DNA of 64,000 bases. Origin: Carnegiea gigantea. Taxonomy: Eukaryota > Streptophyta > Magnoliopsida > Caryophyllales > Cactaceae. The position numbers and the translations under genes were made by a program. Numbering within the stretch: the stretch's first letter is position 1; each line of letters starts with the position of its first letter. Under the pieces are notes generated by a model. That model searched no databases and had not been told where the DNA came from. It saw only the letters and a list, made by a program, of their open reading frames with translations. The stretch spans positions 1,405,817 through 1,469,816 of the forward strand of contig JAKOGI010000026.1 of the NCBI GenBank assembly GCA_029747015.1, read 5' to 3'. Positions 11,880-23,644 of the stretch are shown in pieces.

Positions 11880-12115
11880 CCTTCCAATGATGCAGGTGTG
11901 ACCCCCCCCCCCAATTCAATTACCCAGCCAGACACATGCCCCCTTGAATTGCCCACACAGGAGACATGCTTCCCCCCCTTGATTTACCCACAACAGACAC
12001 ATGTCCCCCCTTTAATTACCCAGCAAGGCAATAAAACCCCCATCTGAATTGCTTGAATTATGCAGCCCCCCCTGAACAAGCTAGACACTTAACCCCCCCT
12101 TGCAATTACACTTGC
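11880..12115. repeat. C-rich degenerate tandem repeat, unit about 35 bp
   Basis: About six units follow the pattern C6-12, then TTGAATTACCCA, then ACAGACACATG. They begin near 11903, 11939, 11972, 12005, 12032 and 12093. The block lies between the left terminus and the Myb/SANT gene of the Harbinger element. Confidence 0.6.
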
Positions 12116-12437
12116 AATTCCATTTGGAGCCGAGCACAGCCCCTGGTAGCCAGCACAGATCGGGTTTGAAGGCATTAATGGGACAGGTATGTATCTAATT
12201 TTACCCAGATTTGATTTACTAAATTGTAGTGGATAATGTTTGTAAATGTTGGTATTGTGGGTGGGCAAATTTGGAGGGTTGAGCAATTGTTCGATTTTTT
12301 GTGTTGTTTTCGGTTGTCTTATGCTTGTGTTGTTGAACATGTCACAGTAAAAATGCAAAGGTCAATCTGCATCCTCCTTGTTTGTGAGTTTTGTGGTCTG
12401 ACCATGGCATGTTCATGGGTATAGAAAATTGAAAGCA

Positions 12438-13345
12438 ATGGCTGCTTCTGCTTCTGGGAAAAAATCTACTAATTGGACAAACAGGGATGATGAGAAGTTG
12501 TTAGATATTCCTGATCGAACAAAGAGCGCAAGGAGCAGTTAAATTTGAGTGGAGTTTAGTGAGAGTGATGTTGAAAAATGAAGGGATTAATAAGGAGAGC
12601 ATCCAAATCAAAAACCGTTGTAATGATTTACGAAAGAAGTTGAGAGCTTGGGAATTTCTTATAGGCAAAACAGGCGTGGGTGTCGATTACAAAAGCGGCA
12701 CTGTAGTTGTCTCCGATTCAACTTGGCAAGACTTCCTTCAGGTAAATGATGTTCCCATGAATAAGTTTCGAATATTATACATGACTTCATTTTCCAGAAT
12801 TGTAATGTCAAACATTCATGTGTGCCGTGGTGTGCAGAGATATGGCGGGAAGTATAAATCATTCCGGAAGAAGGTACCTGCAAACTTGGAAAAGATGAAA
12901 TCGGCATTCTACGAGAAGCAAGCCACTGGGGGAATGAGCTTCGCTCCTGGGATGGTTGCTTCTCCTAGCAATCAAACCCAACAGTCAACGGGGAAAGCGC
13001 TTGATATGGACGAACATATAGGTGACAGTGATGAAGTAAATGAGGATGGATCTGATGCCCATATGGAATGCCTTCGTCTGGAGGAAAGTCAATCTCCTCC
13101 TAAGAGTGTGCACGGCTCTTGCAAGCGAAAAAGTGAAGGCGGGACTTCTAGTGCGGCAAACGGCAAGAGCTTCTTAACTGGTCATCAAGAGATGAGGAGG
13201 TGCACCAAGCCCTTGCTATTATCCGCATGAGGGAGGAGGCAAAGCAACAACCATCGCTTACGAAGCAGGTACAGGCACGGCTGAAGCAACATCCCCAAAT
13301 TTCTGCCATGGGATCGGATTTCATATAGGGTGTGATGGACTACAT
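12438..13345 (+). pseudogene. Harbinger Myb/SANT-like DNA-binding protein gene, broken
   Basis: The ATG at 12438 opens a Myb_DNA-bind_3-type domain: NWTNRDDEKLLD, a frameshift near 12513, then KNRCNDLRKKLRAWEFL, GVGVDYKSGTVVV and STWQDFLQ. An apparent intron at 12742-12837 (GTAAAT...GTGCAG) is read through in the long frame 12559-13230. Removing it would join STWQDFLQ to RYGGKYKSFRKK. The downstream part is acidic and Ser-rich. In PIF/Harbinger elements this second protein helps bring the transposase to the nucleus and to the element ends. Confidence 0.75.
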
Positions 13346-13649
13346 CCATCAAAAAAATGAAGAAAGTCTTTTTGTTGGATTTGGATGATGAGTTTGTGGT
13401 TAGATACGTGGCATCAAGAGGGTTCTGGATCTAACGGTGTATGCTAAGTGTAGTATGTATGTCTTAGTTTTCTTGTGCGTACTTCTTGTAATAAGTTGTT
13501 TCCGTTGCCATTAGGTGGTCATGGTTGCTTTCTTTGTTCTGGACGTCATGTACGTTGGATGGCTTTATGATTTTATTGTTTGTGTAGTTTATTGTATCGT
13601 CGTATATGGAGTAAAACCATGTTATGGGGACTTTGAGTAATTTAAATTT

Positions 13650-15092
13650 GTTTGACCTTTGCTAATTGTTGTGTGAGGATGTCATGTAGAATGGATGAAG
13701 ATGATTGTAGGATGGATGAGGAGGATTGTGCAATGGATGCGGTGGAAGACCATGCTATTGACACTATTCTCACTTACACCCTACAACGAAATCATGTGGA
13801 CCAACCTCAGCCCACGTATAAAGAAAGATTACCAGGAGTAATTGGTGGGAGAGTGGGGCGAAATACATACATAGACTGTTGAATGGGAATTATCCTGATT
13901 TATGTCATAAAGTTCTTCGCCTTGACAAAGATGTTTTCACACATCTCGTTAACATTTTCATAGAGAGGCGTTTATTGAAAGAGGGTCGTTTTATTAAAGC
14001 TGCCGAAATTGTTGCAATTACCTTGTTTGTTTTGGCAAGAGGGGCTAGTTACCAGGAGGCTGAAGGTCGTTTTCAACATTCCCCATCAACAATAGGCAAA
14101 TATCATAAACAAGTGCTCGACGGTCTGGTGAAATTGTCTTCTGATATTATTAGGCCGTATCAAAGTCAAGATGAATTGGCTGATGAAATTTTCCATAAGC
14201 AGGGCTTCTATTGGCCTTGTTTTTAAGGTATGTTTGTCACCTCCCTACACACATTCACATGTTCTTATCATTACATACGACTGTGAAAATACGCTGAATT
14301 GTTATTCTGTATTCAAGGACTACATTGGGGCTTTAGATGGGATACATATTCAATGTGTAGTAGGAGATGATGATGGCCAATGATTTAGAAATTGTAAAGG
14401 GCGAAAGAGTTGGAACATCTTGTGTGTCGTTTCTTTCGACATGATGTTTACATATGTGAATGTTGGATAGGAGGGAAGTTCCCACGATCTACCTGTGTTG
14501 AAGGATAGTTTGAGTCAGCGTAAATTTGATTTCCCTCATCCTCAACCAGGTAGTAATATATTCATTGTCGTATTTGTAGGTAATTTGGTTGATCATAATG
14601 CAAATTTCATGTCGTGTCTTTCTCTGATATACTCCTACAGGAAGATATTATTTGGTAGATTCTGCGTACCCAAATACGACGGGGTACTTGGCTCCTTATT
14701 CAGGGAAGAGCGTTTGCTACCACATTCCAAAATTCAGAAGCGGCCAGAGATACGGCCATGGGTCACAAGGCATTCAAGAGGAGGTTAACTATCGACATTC
14801 ATCTTTACGTGGAGTAGTTGAGCGAACATTTGGAGTTTTGAAGGCGAGTTGGAAGATTTTGGATGACAGGATGCCTCAAGTGAGTTTAGAATCACAAATT
14901 GAAATTGTTATTGCAGCATGTGCACTCCACAATTTCGTTCGTATGCATGAGAAGGGGATGCAAATCTCACCAAGGCCTTTATGCGCTGACCTAAGGCCAC
15001 CTGTTAACCTATTTGATCAGGATGCTAAGAATGCCATGAAAGAAATTAGGAATCAAAGAGCGAATGAAATTTGGGCATCTCATTCCACCTGA
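13650..15092 (+). pseudogene. Harbinger DDE transposase (HARBI1-like, DDE_Tnp_4), broken
   Basis: The N-terminal part (13652-13882) passes by a frameshift near 13870 into 13879-14226, which has the helix-turn-helix-like segment EGRFQHSPSTIGKYH. An intron (about 14229-14317) leads to the first catalytic Asp in GALDGIHI (about 14327). A further intron precedes the second Asp in LVDSAYP (about 14652). The third acidic residue lies in VVERTFGVLKASWKIL (about 14815). The C-terminal exon 14652-15092 is open to its stop. Stops also occur at 14383 and 14470. The order of the DDE motifs and the conserved spacing make the family assignment secure. Confidence 0.85.
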
Positions 15093-15326
15093 GATTATAA
15101 ATGTTTGTAAAAGTTGCACTAATACGTGCATAAATGTTTTGCATCGTTTAATTTGTTTGCTGCATTCGTGCAATCATTTCCATATCTGAATGTCTTCGTC
15201 TGTGTCTCATGTTTACAAATTGCAGTTAGAAATGAAATGATTACTGAAGGTATGGATTTTGAACCTGATAAGAAATTAGCAATTTTGATAGTTGCATACG
15301 GAGAACTGTTTAGTCTAATATTGTTA

Positions 15327-15766
15327 GGTCCTGTTCTTTTCGTGGGTCAATTCAAAAATACCAACCTCAACCCACTTCAACCTCCTTCCATTAGTTTAAT
15401 CAAGTTTAATTTATCACATCAACAAAATTCAACCCACTTTAATGTACTTCAATCCACCTCAACCTACTTCAACCTACCTTAATCTACTTCGCCCTTTTAC
15501 CCACCCCAAGTTACTTATAAATTTCCACCATTTTCAAATCATACTACTTTGCAAAAATAATTAAATCTCACGTAACACTTTACAAATTATCAAATTTATA
15601 AAGGGTGGGTTAAAGTTGGTTGAAGTGGGTTGAGGTAGGTTGAGGTTGGTTGAAGTGGGTTGAAATGGGTTGGGATTGGTATTTTTTTTTTTTTCAGGTG
15701 GGTTGAAATTGGTTGAAGTGGGTTAAGGTTGGTAAATGTCAAATGACCTATCAAAAGAATAGGGCC
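15327..15766. mobile_element. Harbinger-type MITE or right subterminal block
   Basis: This 440-bp stretch starts GGTCCTGTTCTTTTCG after TTA and ends in the mirror sequence at 15766. Internally, CAACCCACTTCAACC-type repeats on the left face GGTTGAAGTGGG repeats on the right, so the whole block could fold as a hairpin. It may be a MITE inserted into the 3' end of the larger element, or the true 3' end of that element. Confidence 0.6.
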
Positions 15767-16344
15767 ATACACGATTAACCAATTACGTCCCTCTATGGCC
15801 CTTAAGACAATAAAAATAATTAATAGTTGATGTCTATAAAACAGAGATTTTTGCATGATTTTTATATTTAAATTTTCATATCTACTTATTTATAGTAGTC
15901 AAATAGTATATTAATTATTTGAAGTTTAATAATAAGCAATCTTAGTATTCCTAACTCTAGCTAGCTTGTTGAGGACATAATTAACAATAATATTATATTT
16001 GACTAATTTTTTAATATACGTATTTTTTCAAATCGTATAAATAATTCAGAATTAGAGGAGTAGTAAATTAGATATCAATAATCAATCAAGCTGGTTCATA
16101 AGTATAATTTTGTAAGTTTTTTTCCTTCTTCTTTTTCTTGGAATTTTGTTCATGTGCCTAGTTAAAAATGAGAGCCAGAATAATTTATTTAATAGATAAT
16201 CCACTTGGTCTCTGACAAACACTGAATTTGGTCAAAGCTGATTCAAACTTTCAAACCCCCCAAAAAAGTGCAATGTGTCTTTTCTTTTCTTCCTTTTCAA
16301 ATTTAATATCAATTTCCAAAACTGATTTGACAGGTAAAGCCCTT
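15767..16344. other. AT-rich spacer, no gene seen
   Basis: Uninterrupted AT-rich DNA without a credible ORF or repeat structure. Confidence 0.5.
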
Positions 16345-16347
16345 TTA

Positions 16348-16716
16348 GAGCACCTACATCCGAGGAATGCGCGCTCCACCAGGTGGGCTCCAAAGTCAAA
16401 TAGTTGTTGTTCATTTGTTTTCATTGCAAATGTCTTGCGGGGAGGAACGGTAGTGCGTTCCCTCCTTCACTTATCCTTTTTCTGTCATTTTGTGATTTTT
16501 TTTGTTTTGTTTTTTTCCTTCTTAAAAATATTATTTAGGTTATTAAAAAAAGATTTTATATTATGAGATGGATTTATTATAAATATTTTATTGAATGATT
16601 TAAATTGGAATTCCAGGGGTTAGATAAGTAGAGAAATACGAGCTCAAAAAGTTTAGAACTTTTACTGATGTGGTGGGATAGAATTTCAAAATATGAAATG
16701 TCGGCTGTAAATGCTC
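16348..16716. mobile_element. MITE, 369 bp, Harbinger type with TTA duplication
   Basis: The ends are GAGCACCTACATCCGAGG on the left and, in reverse complement, GAGCATTTACAGCCGACAT on the right. TTA is present at 16345-16347 and 16717-16719. The size, inverted ends and 3-bp TTA duplication fit a PIF/Harbinger-type MITE. There is no coding capacity. Confidence 0.65.
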
Positions 16717-17129
16717 TTACGTTTGTCCACTTGGTGAAGTCATGCAAACTAAAGAGCGTAGTAATACAAATGTCAAATTGCAAATTCGGTTGAATAATTC
16801 ATTGATAAATTATGTGCTAAACTCAACTTTGCTGAAGTTCAAATCACTAATAATTTATGTTTCCAACTATGCCCCTGTTTTGAGTAAGTGGAAGTGAATT
16901 AAGACCATAATTATTCTTGAACCAACGTCTATTCGTCTGCTACTCTTCACGAAGATTATCATATTGCTTTGTCAAGTATAATTTTCAAGTGTCGCGTGTC
17001 CCTCCTCCCTCGACGCCACCTCTCCAATCTGCAGGCCCCCTCTCGCTGTCACACTCTCAGTGACAGACCCCCACTCTCGCTCGCAGCGACTCAACCACCG
17101 CGGACGACGCAGCCGCCTAGCCGGACCGG

Positions 17130-18067
17130 ACGCCGCCGCCCACCGAGCCCGACCAGTCGGTCATCGGCAGTCCACAAGGAGGCAGCACTCAGAGCACGCA
17201 GCAGGTCAGGTTTTGGCCGGTTACGGTTTCGATTTGAGTCATTTGACGATCTCAGTTGCTTCTAATTGCTTGTTCTCAACTTATGTTGTGATGATAGCGA
17301 TTGAATGGTGAATTGTTCAACGTCAAGCATCTACTTCGACTTCGGAAATTAGGGTTGTTTTGTTCTTTCCAAATTCCAAAATTTCTATTTTTTCTGGGTT
17401 AATTTTTCATGCCCAGTTTTGAATGTTTGATTCTGGTCTTTATGGACAAATTAGATTGTGTCATTAAGTATCAATTTGTGCAAATTTATAATTGTTAATT
17501 GTTCGATGAACTTATGAACATCTCAGGAATTCATGGGCAATTGTTAATTGTTAATTGTTAATTGTTAATCAATTAGTGAAAGTTGTTTTGAGTTAACTGG
17601 AATTTGCGTGGTTATTATTTTCCATTGATTAATTCATGTACATAATTTAAATGGAAAGTGAAGCATGAAAATATGGATAGTTTCATGATAATGTTAGCTC
17701 CTAGAGTGAACTAATGTGTTGCTTCTTGCTTTATTTTCAATCAATTTATCAATTGGTGGCAAGTTGCTTCATTGCTTGTTATGTCATTGTCTCATCTCTA
17801 TTTGAACTAATGTGTTACTTTTTTTTTTTAACTAAGTAAGCTTAATTTCTAATTTTTATTTTCTTTTTTTTCACTTTTATATGGATAGTTCTAATTCCAT
17901 TTTAAGATATTTGACAAGGACACAACCTAAAAAAGGCGGAGAAAATAATGTAAGCGGTAATAGAGTTGGTTCTAATATTAACGAGTGTCAAAGAGATGGG
18001 GGAAATGAGGGTGAATCTAATATTCATAGGTGGACACTCCTAATTCGAAACTCTAGATCCGCCACTA
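17130..18067 (+). mobile_element. Internally deleted hAT element in the AAK6 leader
   Basis: About 0.9 kb is clearly homologous to the 5' part of the larger hAT at 28203-36773. Landmarks include GCCCGACCAG (17147 and about 28580), TGAATTGTTCAACG (17308 and about 28753) and GAGTGTCAAAGAGATGGG (about 17983 and 29408). At 18022-18067 the sequence jumps directly to the last 45 bp of the large element (CTCTAGATCCGCCACTA, 18051-18067 and 36757-36773). It is therefore a deletion derivative keeping the 5' region and 3' terminus. A 5' terminal repeat is not visible. Confidence 0.75.
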
Positions 18068-18162
18068 AGTCATCACTGCAGTATTTTCTGGGTTTTATCC
18101 AATTTCGACCCAGTATTGTTTTTGTTCTATTAATTGTTTGTAAGTATTTTTCTACCCATTAA
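17881..18162 (+). pseudogene. Remnant start of hAT transposase fused to the 3' terminus
   Basis: This 93-codon frame begins like the transposase N-terminus of the large hAT (MDSSNSILRYLTRTQPKKG compared with the frame at 29307). After about 48 codons it reads through the deletion joint into the terminal repeat and flanking DNA, ending in a chance hydrophobic tail. It is a by-product of the deletion and probably has no function. Confidence 0.6.
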
Positions 18163-18529
18163 TTTTTATATGTTTTTCCGTAGAATTTTTTAGCGATATT
18201 GCCCTGTAACTATGCCAAATTTCTTTTATCTTATCTACGTCAGTAACTAGATTTAGTATTTGGTTTATCCCTTGGAAAACTAAACCCTGTTTGTACCTGT
18301 AATTGATTTCTGAATCAGTTTAAACTAGGAGAATGATGGGTTTTTATTTTTTTTAATTTATGATGCTTTTTTTTTTGGGGGGGGGGGGCAGGGGAGAAAC
18401 CTACCTGGCTACCCTAATAGAGCCTTAGCACAAATATGCCAGTTAGGTGACATTTGAAAATTCATTTTTTTGGGGTTTAATTGTTTGGACTTACAGCCGC
18501 AATTGATTGTACGCCCTTAAACCCTAATG

Positions 18530-18735
18530 TAACGTTTGGTTAGACGTAATCAACATTGTAATGCAAATAAGTTTATAATTGTATTTTCATTACTTTGTTT
18601 AGTTGTATGATGGTATTGCAATAAAATAACTATCATGTAATTATGATTACTACAAATTAAGTAATCATGATTGTATTGTAAAGTTGATTGCATTACATTA
18701 CTATTACATTACATCCAACCAAATATCACTTAAAG
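18530..18735. mobile_element. MITE copy A, hAT-like ends
   Basis: About 205 bp with inverted ends built on ACGTTTGGTTAGACGTAAT (left) and, in reverse complement, GATATTTGGTTGGATGTAAT (right). The interior is AT-rich with many TGTAAT/ATTACA motifs. A diverged copy in the opposite orientation lies at 58020-58235. Confidence 0.6.
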
Positions 18736-18919
18736 GTTTTATCCAGCTTCTTGTTCTTTTTTCTGGGTTTGAGTTGTTGTAAGCACTAATGATATATACT
18801 TGGAGGTTAAGTGCTGAAAGTTGAAAACTTGCTTGTAAATGATAGCTTGTAGCCTATGGGTTATATCTTAAATTGAAATTTTAAACATCCAGGGAGCTAG
18901 AGGACAGAGCAAGTAAATC

Positions 18920-21125
<2,206 letters not shown>

Positions 21126-21626
21126 AAACAGGGTGCGACATGCCAGCCTCCATTCTGCGTCAGTTTTGAATTCCCTTTGTATTTCAGTTTTTTAATGTTT
21201 GTCCAATACTATAACTTTCTTTCGAAAGTGTAAGATCTGATAGTGCTTGCGCTTGTTAAGTGTACGAAATGGAATGAAGTATGTGTTCTTCGGCTGGATT
21301 GATACATAAGAATGGCAATGTGGTACATTTGTGACTCGTGCTTTAATATTTGCTGCTTGTAATTATTACCTGCAACTTATAACCTAGAAAGTCTCTCCTT
21401 ATTTGCGGCAGTAAGTCTTGGGTGAGAGCTGGTGGGAGTCACAATAAGTCTTGGGTCACAATAAGTCTTTGGTGACATTGTCTCATGCAACATAATTATG
21501 ACACAACAATCGACGTTGCCAACAATATTCCAAAGCCTTGACGGAACTCTCAAGCGTATATATTCTTGTAAGTCTCATAAGCAATGATATATTAAAACTA
21601 CTTATACGATATATACATGGAAAACA

Positions 21627-21672
<46 letters not shown>

Positions 21673-22134
21673 AAGTGTAAGCAAACGTTTCCAAGTATAT
21701 GATATACATTGTCACAATATTGAAAGCCTATAGTATGCAATATGTGCTTGACGTACATACAAAAACCATCAAATCATCGCTCTTCTTTGTTTTCCCAGGT
21801 ACCAAGTGGGATACAATAATCACAAGACCTAGTATAGAAGCCAATTGTTATTTGTAAATTCGCACACCCTCTTAAGTTCTAGGTAATTTATTAACGAATT
21901 TGAAGTTTATGAATGAAGAATTTGGAATGACGAACCCATGCACTTATCTGAACCATGTGAATAACGAATCAAGAAATGATTTACACTCTAACGTTATAGT
22001 CCTCTGGTATGCAGGCTTCTTTGATGTCAGGGAACGATGAATCGGTGTTAGTTGTGTGATTTCAGTAGCCCTTTTTTAGGGGCCAGGGAGGTGGGTGTTT
22101 TATATAAATATTCTATTATCACACAAACAATCAC
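21126..22134. other. AAK6 3' flank and spacer
   Basis: The first roughly 200 bases are probably the AAK6 3' UTR (T-rich, no clear poly(A) signal chosen). The rest is AT-rich without a gene. GTCTTGGGT motifs recur at 21415-21470. A TA microsatellite lies inside. Confidence 0.5.
21630..21672. repeat. TA microsatellite
   Basis: About 43 bp of nearly perfect alternating T and A, with one TTT interruption. Confidence 0.9.
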
Positions 22135-22448
22135 GAGTTCATGGGTAAAAATGCAGTTGTGTTTTGCAGTTTAACCAAAAAATGCCACTGACTTTTTTTT
22201 TGGGTAGCAAATTGCCTCCGTGTTCAGAAAACTGGTCAGAAAATGCCATGTGATGACTTAATGACCGGTGATTGCTGGTAAAAATTTAATTTGGGATTTT
22301 TTTTTTTAACAGGACCATTTTGAAATGAAAAAATATTTTCATTGCCTTTTTTAACCACCCCCATTCGTATCCTCTTCTTCCTCATCCCTCTCTATTCTTG
22401 AACCTTAATTGTCGAATTTGTATGACCCTGAAAAACCCTATGAGCAAG

Positions 22449-22753
22449 TTTGTGCGTTGCAGAAATTGTGGTGGCGGCGGCAGTTGTGATTATTATGAAT
22501 GGGTAGATGAATCCTTGGATGAGAGAGTGGGTCTATGGTGGTGGGCTTAATGGTGAGTAATGACACAATGGCAGCAGAAATAAAGAGATTGGAGAATGAT
22601 TTGGAGGCTCAGAAGCATGAGGTGAAGAAATTGAAAGAGAAAAATCAAAGGATGAAGCTAAAGTTGTATGCATGGCAGAGAAGGCAGAAATCATATTTGT
22701 CTTTTGTAATTGTGTTCATTTTGCTTGTTGCAATGTACATTGGGTATGTGTGA
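22449..22753 (+). pseudogene. GRF-type zinc-finger, coiled-coil, membrane-segment protein in MULE-1 (damaged 5' end)
   Basis: The sequence starts CRNCGGGGSCDYYEWVDES, matching the second half of a GRF zinc finger (C-x-x-C...F/YxW). A frameshift near 22530 then leads to the open frame 22535-22753. That frame encodes a Lys/Glu-rich coiled coil (EIKRLENDLEAQKHEVKKL) and a C-terminal hydrophobic segment (FVIVFILLVAMYIGYV). Compared with MULE-2, about 200 bp with the first zinc-ligand half are missing. It is convergent with the transposase gene. The last 72 residues align to MULE-2 with about 9 substitutions and the same stop. Confidence 0.6.
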
Positions 22754-23644
22754 GAGCAATTTAGCTCATGTGTACTGAGGTTAATTAGGTAGATTGGGTT
22801 GTTGTTTGTTTAGGTGTGGCATTGGAATGTACTGGTCTTTGGATTACCTGTGTTGTTGGTTGTTTAGGTATGACATCAAGATGAACTAGGACATTGCCAT
22901 TTTTCTGAAGAAGGGGAAGGGGTAAAATGACCTGTCTTGTGTATGTATGTATGAAATTAGACATGTAATCAAACACAAGTTTGTTGCAACAAGAAATGAC
23001 AGTGCTGTTTCATTCAATTCATACAAAAGATTAAGCTTAACATTTGTAGTTTTTGCAATTTCTTTGGCTAACATTGCAGCATATAGCATCAACAAGTTTG
23101 CCCTACTTAAAAACCCATGGTACTTGCAAAACAAGAAGAGCATCCACAAAAGGCTAACATCGCAGCATACATATATCCTAATCTTAAGCTTCTTTGCTCA
23201 GTTGCCCAGTTGCTTAGTGACTACAATATGTCAACTGAGCAATTGCTGCTACAGTTCGTCCTAATCTTAAGCTTCTTTCTTGATGGCCGCACTATCTGTC
23301 TTTGCTCAATTGTTGCTGCAGTTCCTTCTCTATTTGCTACTGTCTACCCAACTTGTGTAGTTGTCACTATCAATGGAGTCAAGACAGTAGCCCTATCCTA
23401 TGCTGGCAGTATAGGTTCGGATCTCATCTGCTGAGGGTACATGTCAAATACAAGATACATGTCATTGGTAGAATGTTAATGTTATTATGAAATGAACCAA
23501 ATACATGTCAAATACATGTGATTTTATTAAATGAACCAACCTGAGGTGTTGGGATCATGATCATTCTATCAAGTTGAGAGGGTGCATGGGATGAATTTGA
23601 GGCTCTGTGGTTCACGTCAGCCTACACAATGATATAACCACAAA

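Larger units (their letters stand above)
11262..15766 (+). mobile_element. PIF/Harbinger transposon with two decayed genes
   Basis: The left end GGGCCTGTTCTTTTCG at 11262 follows TTA. The right end at 15766 reads, in reverse complement, GGCCCTATTCTTTTGATAGG, so the termini are imperfect inverted repeats. The flanking triplets are TTA and ATA, close to the TTA/TAA duplication of this superfamily. Inside are a Myb/SANT-like gene and a DDE_Tnp_4 (HARBI1-like) transposase, the two genes expected of a complete Harbinger. Start-type termini also occur at about 11626 and at 15327, so smaller relatives may be nested at both ends. Both genes are broken. Confidence 0.8.
16960..18919 (+). promoter_or_regulatory. 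Putative AAK6 leader region with a 5' UTR intron
   Basis: A CT/GC-rich stretch at about 16985-17204, typical of a plant 5' leader, ends at a possible donor (CAG|GTCAGG, intron from 17205). A possible acceptor lies at 18891-18892, leaving a short leader (18893-18919) before the AAK6 ATG. Most of the proposed intron consists of the deleted hAT element and a MITE (18530-18735). The transcript structure is inferred. The G-run at about 18368-18380 and the adjacent T-run are simple repeats. Confidence 0.4.

Noticed and set aside
16969..17265. 98-codon Arg/Pro/Ser-rich ORF upstream of AAK6
   Set aside because: It lies in a CT/GC-rich leader, two frames are open at once, and the region aligns with non-coding hAT 5' DNA. 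A leader is more likely than a gene.
22947..23434. Overlapping plus-strand ORFs with hydrophobic segments
   Set aside because: They are antisense to or downstream of the MULE-1 transposase 3' end, are not conserved as frames in MULE-2, and contain no known motif.
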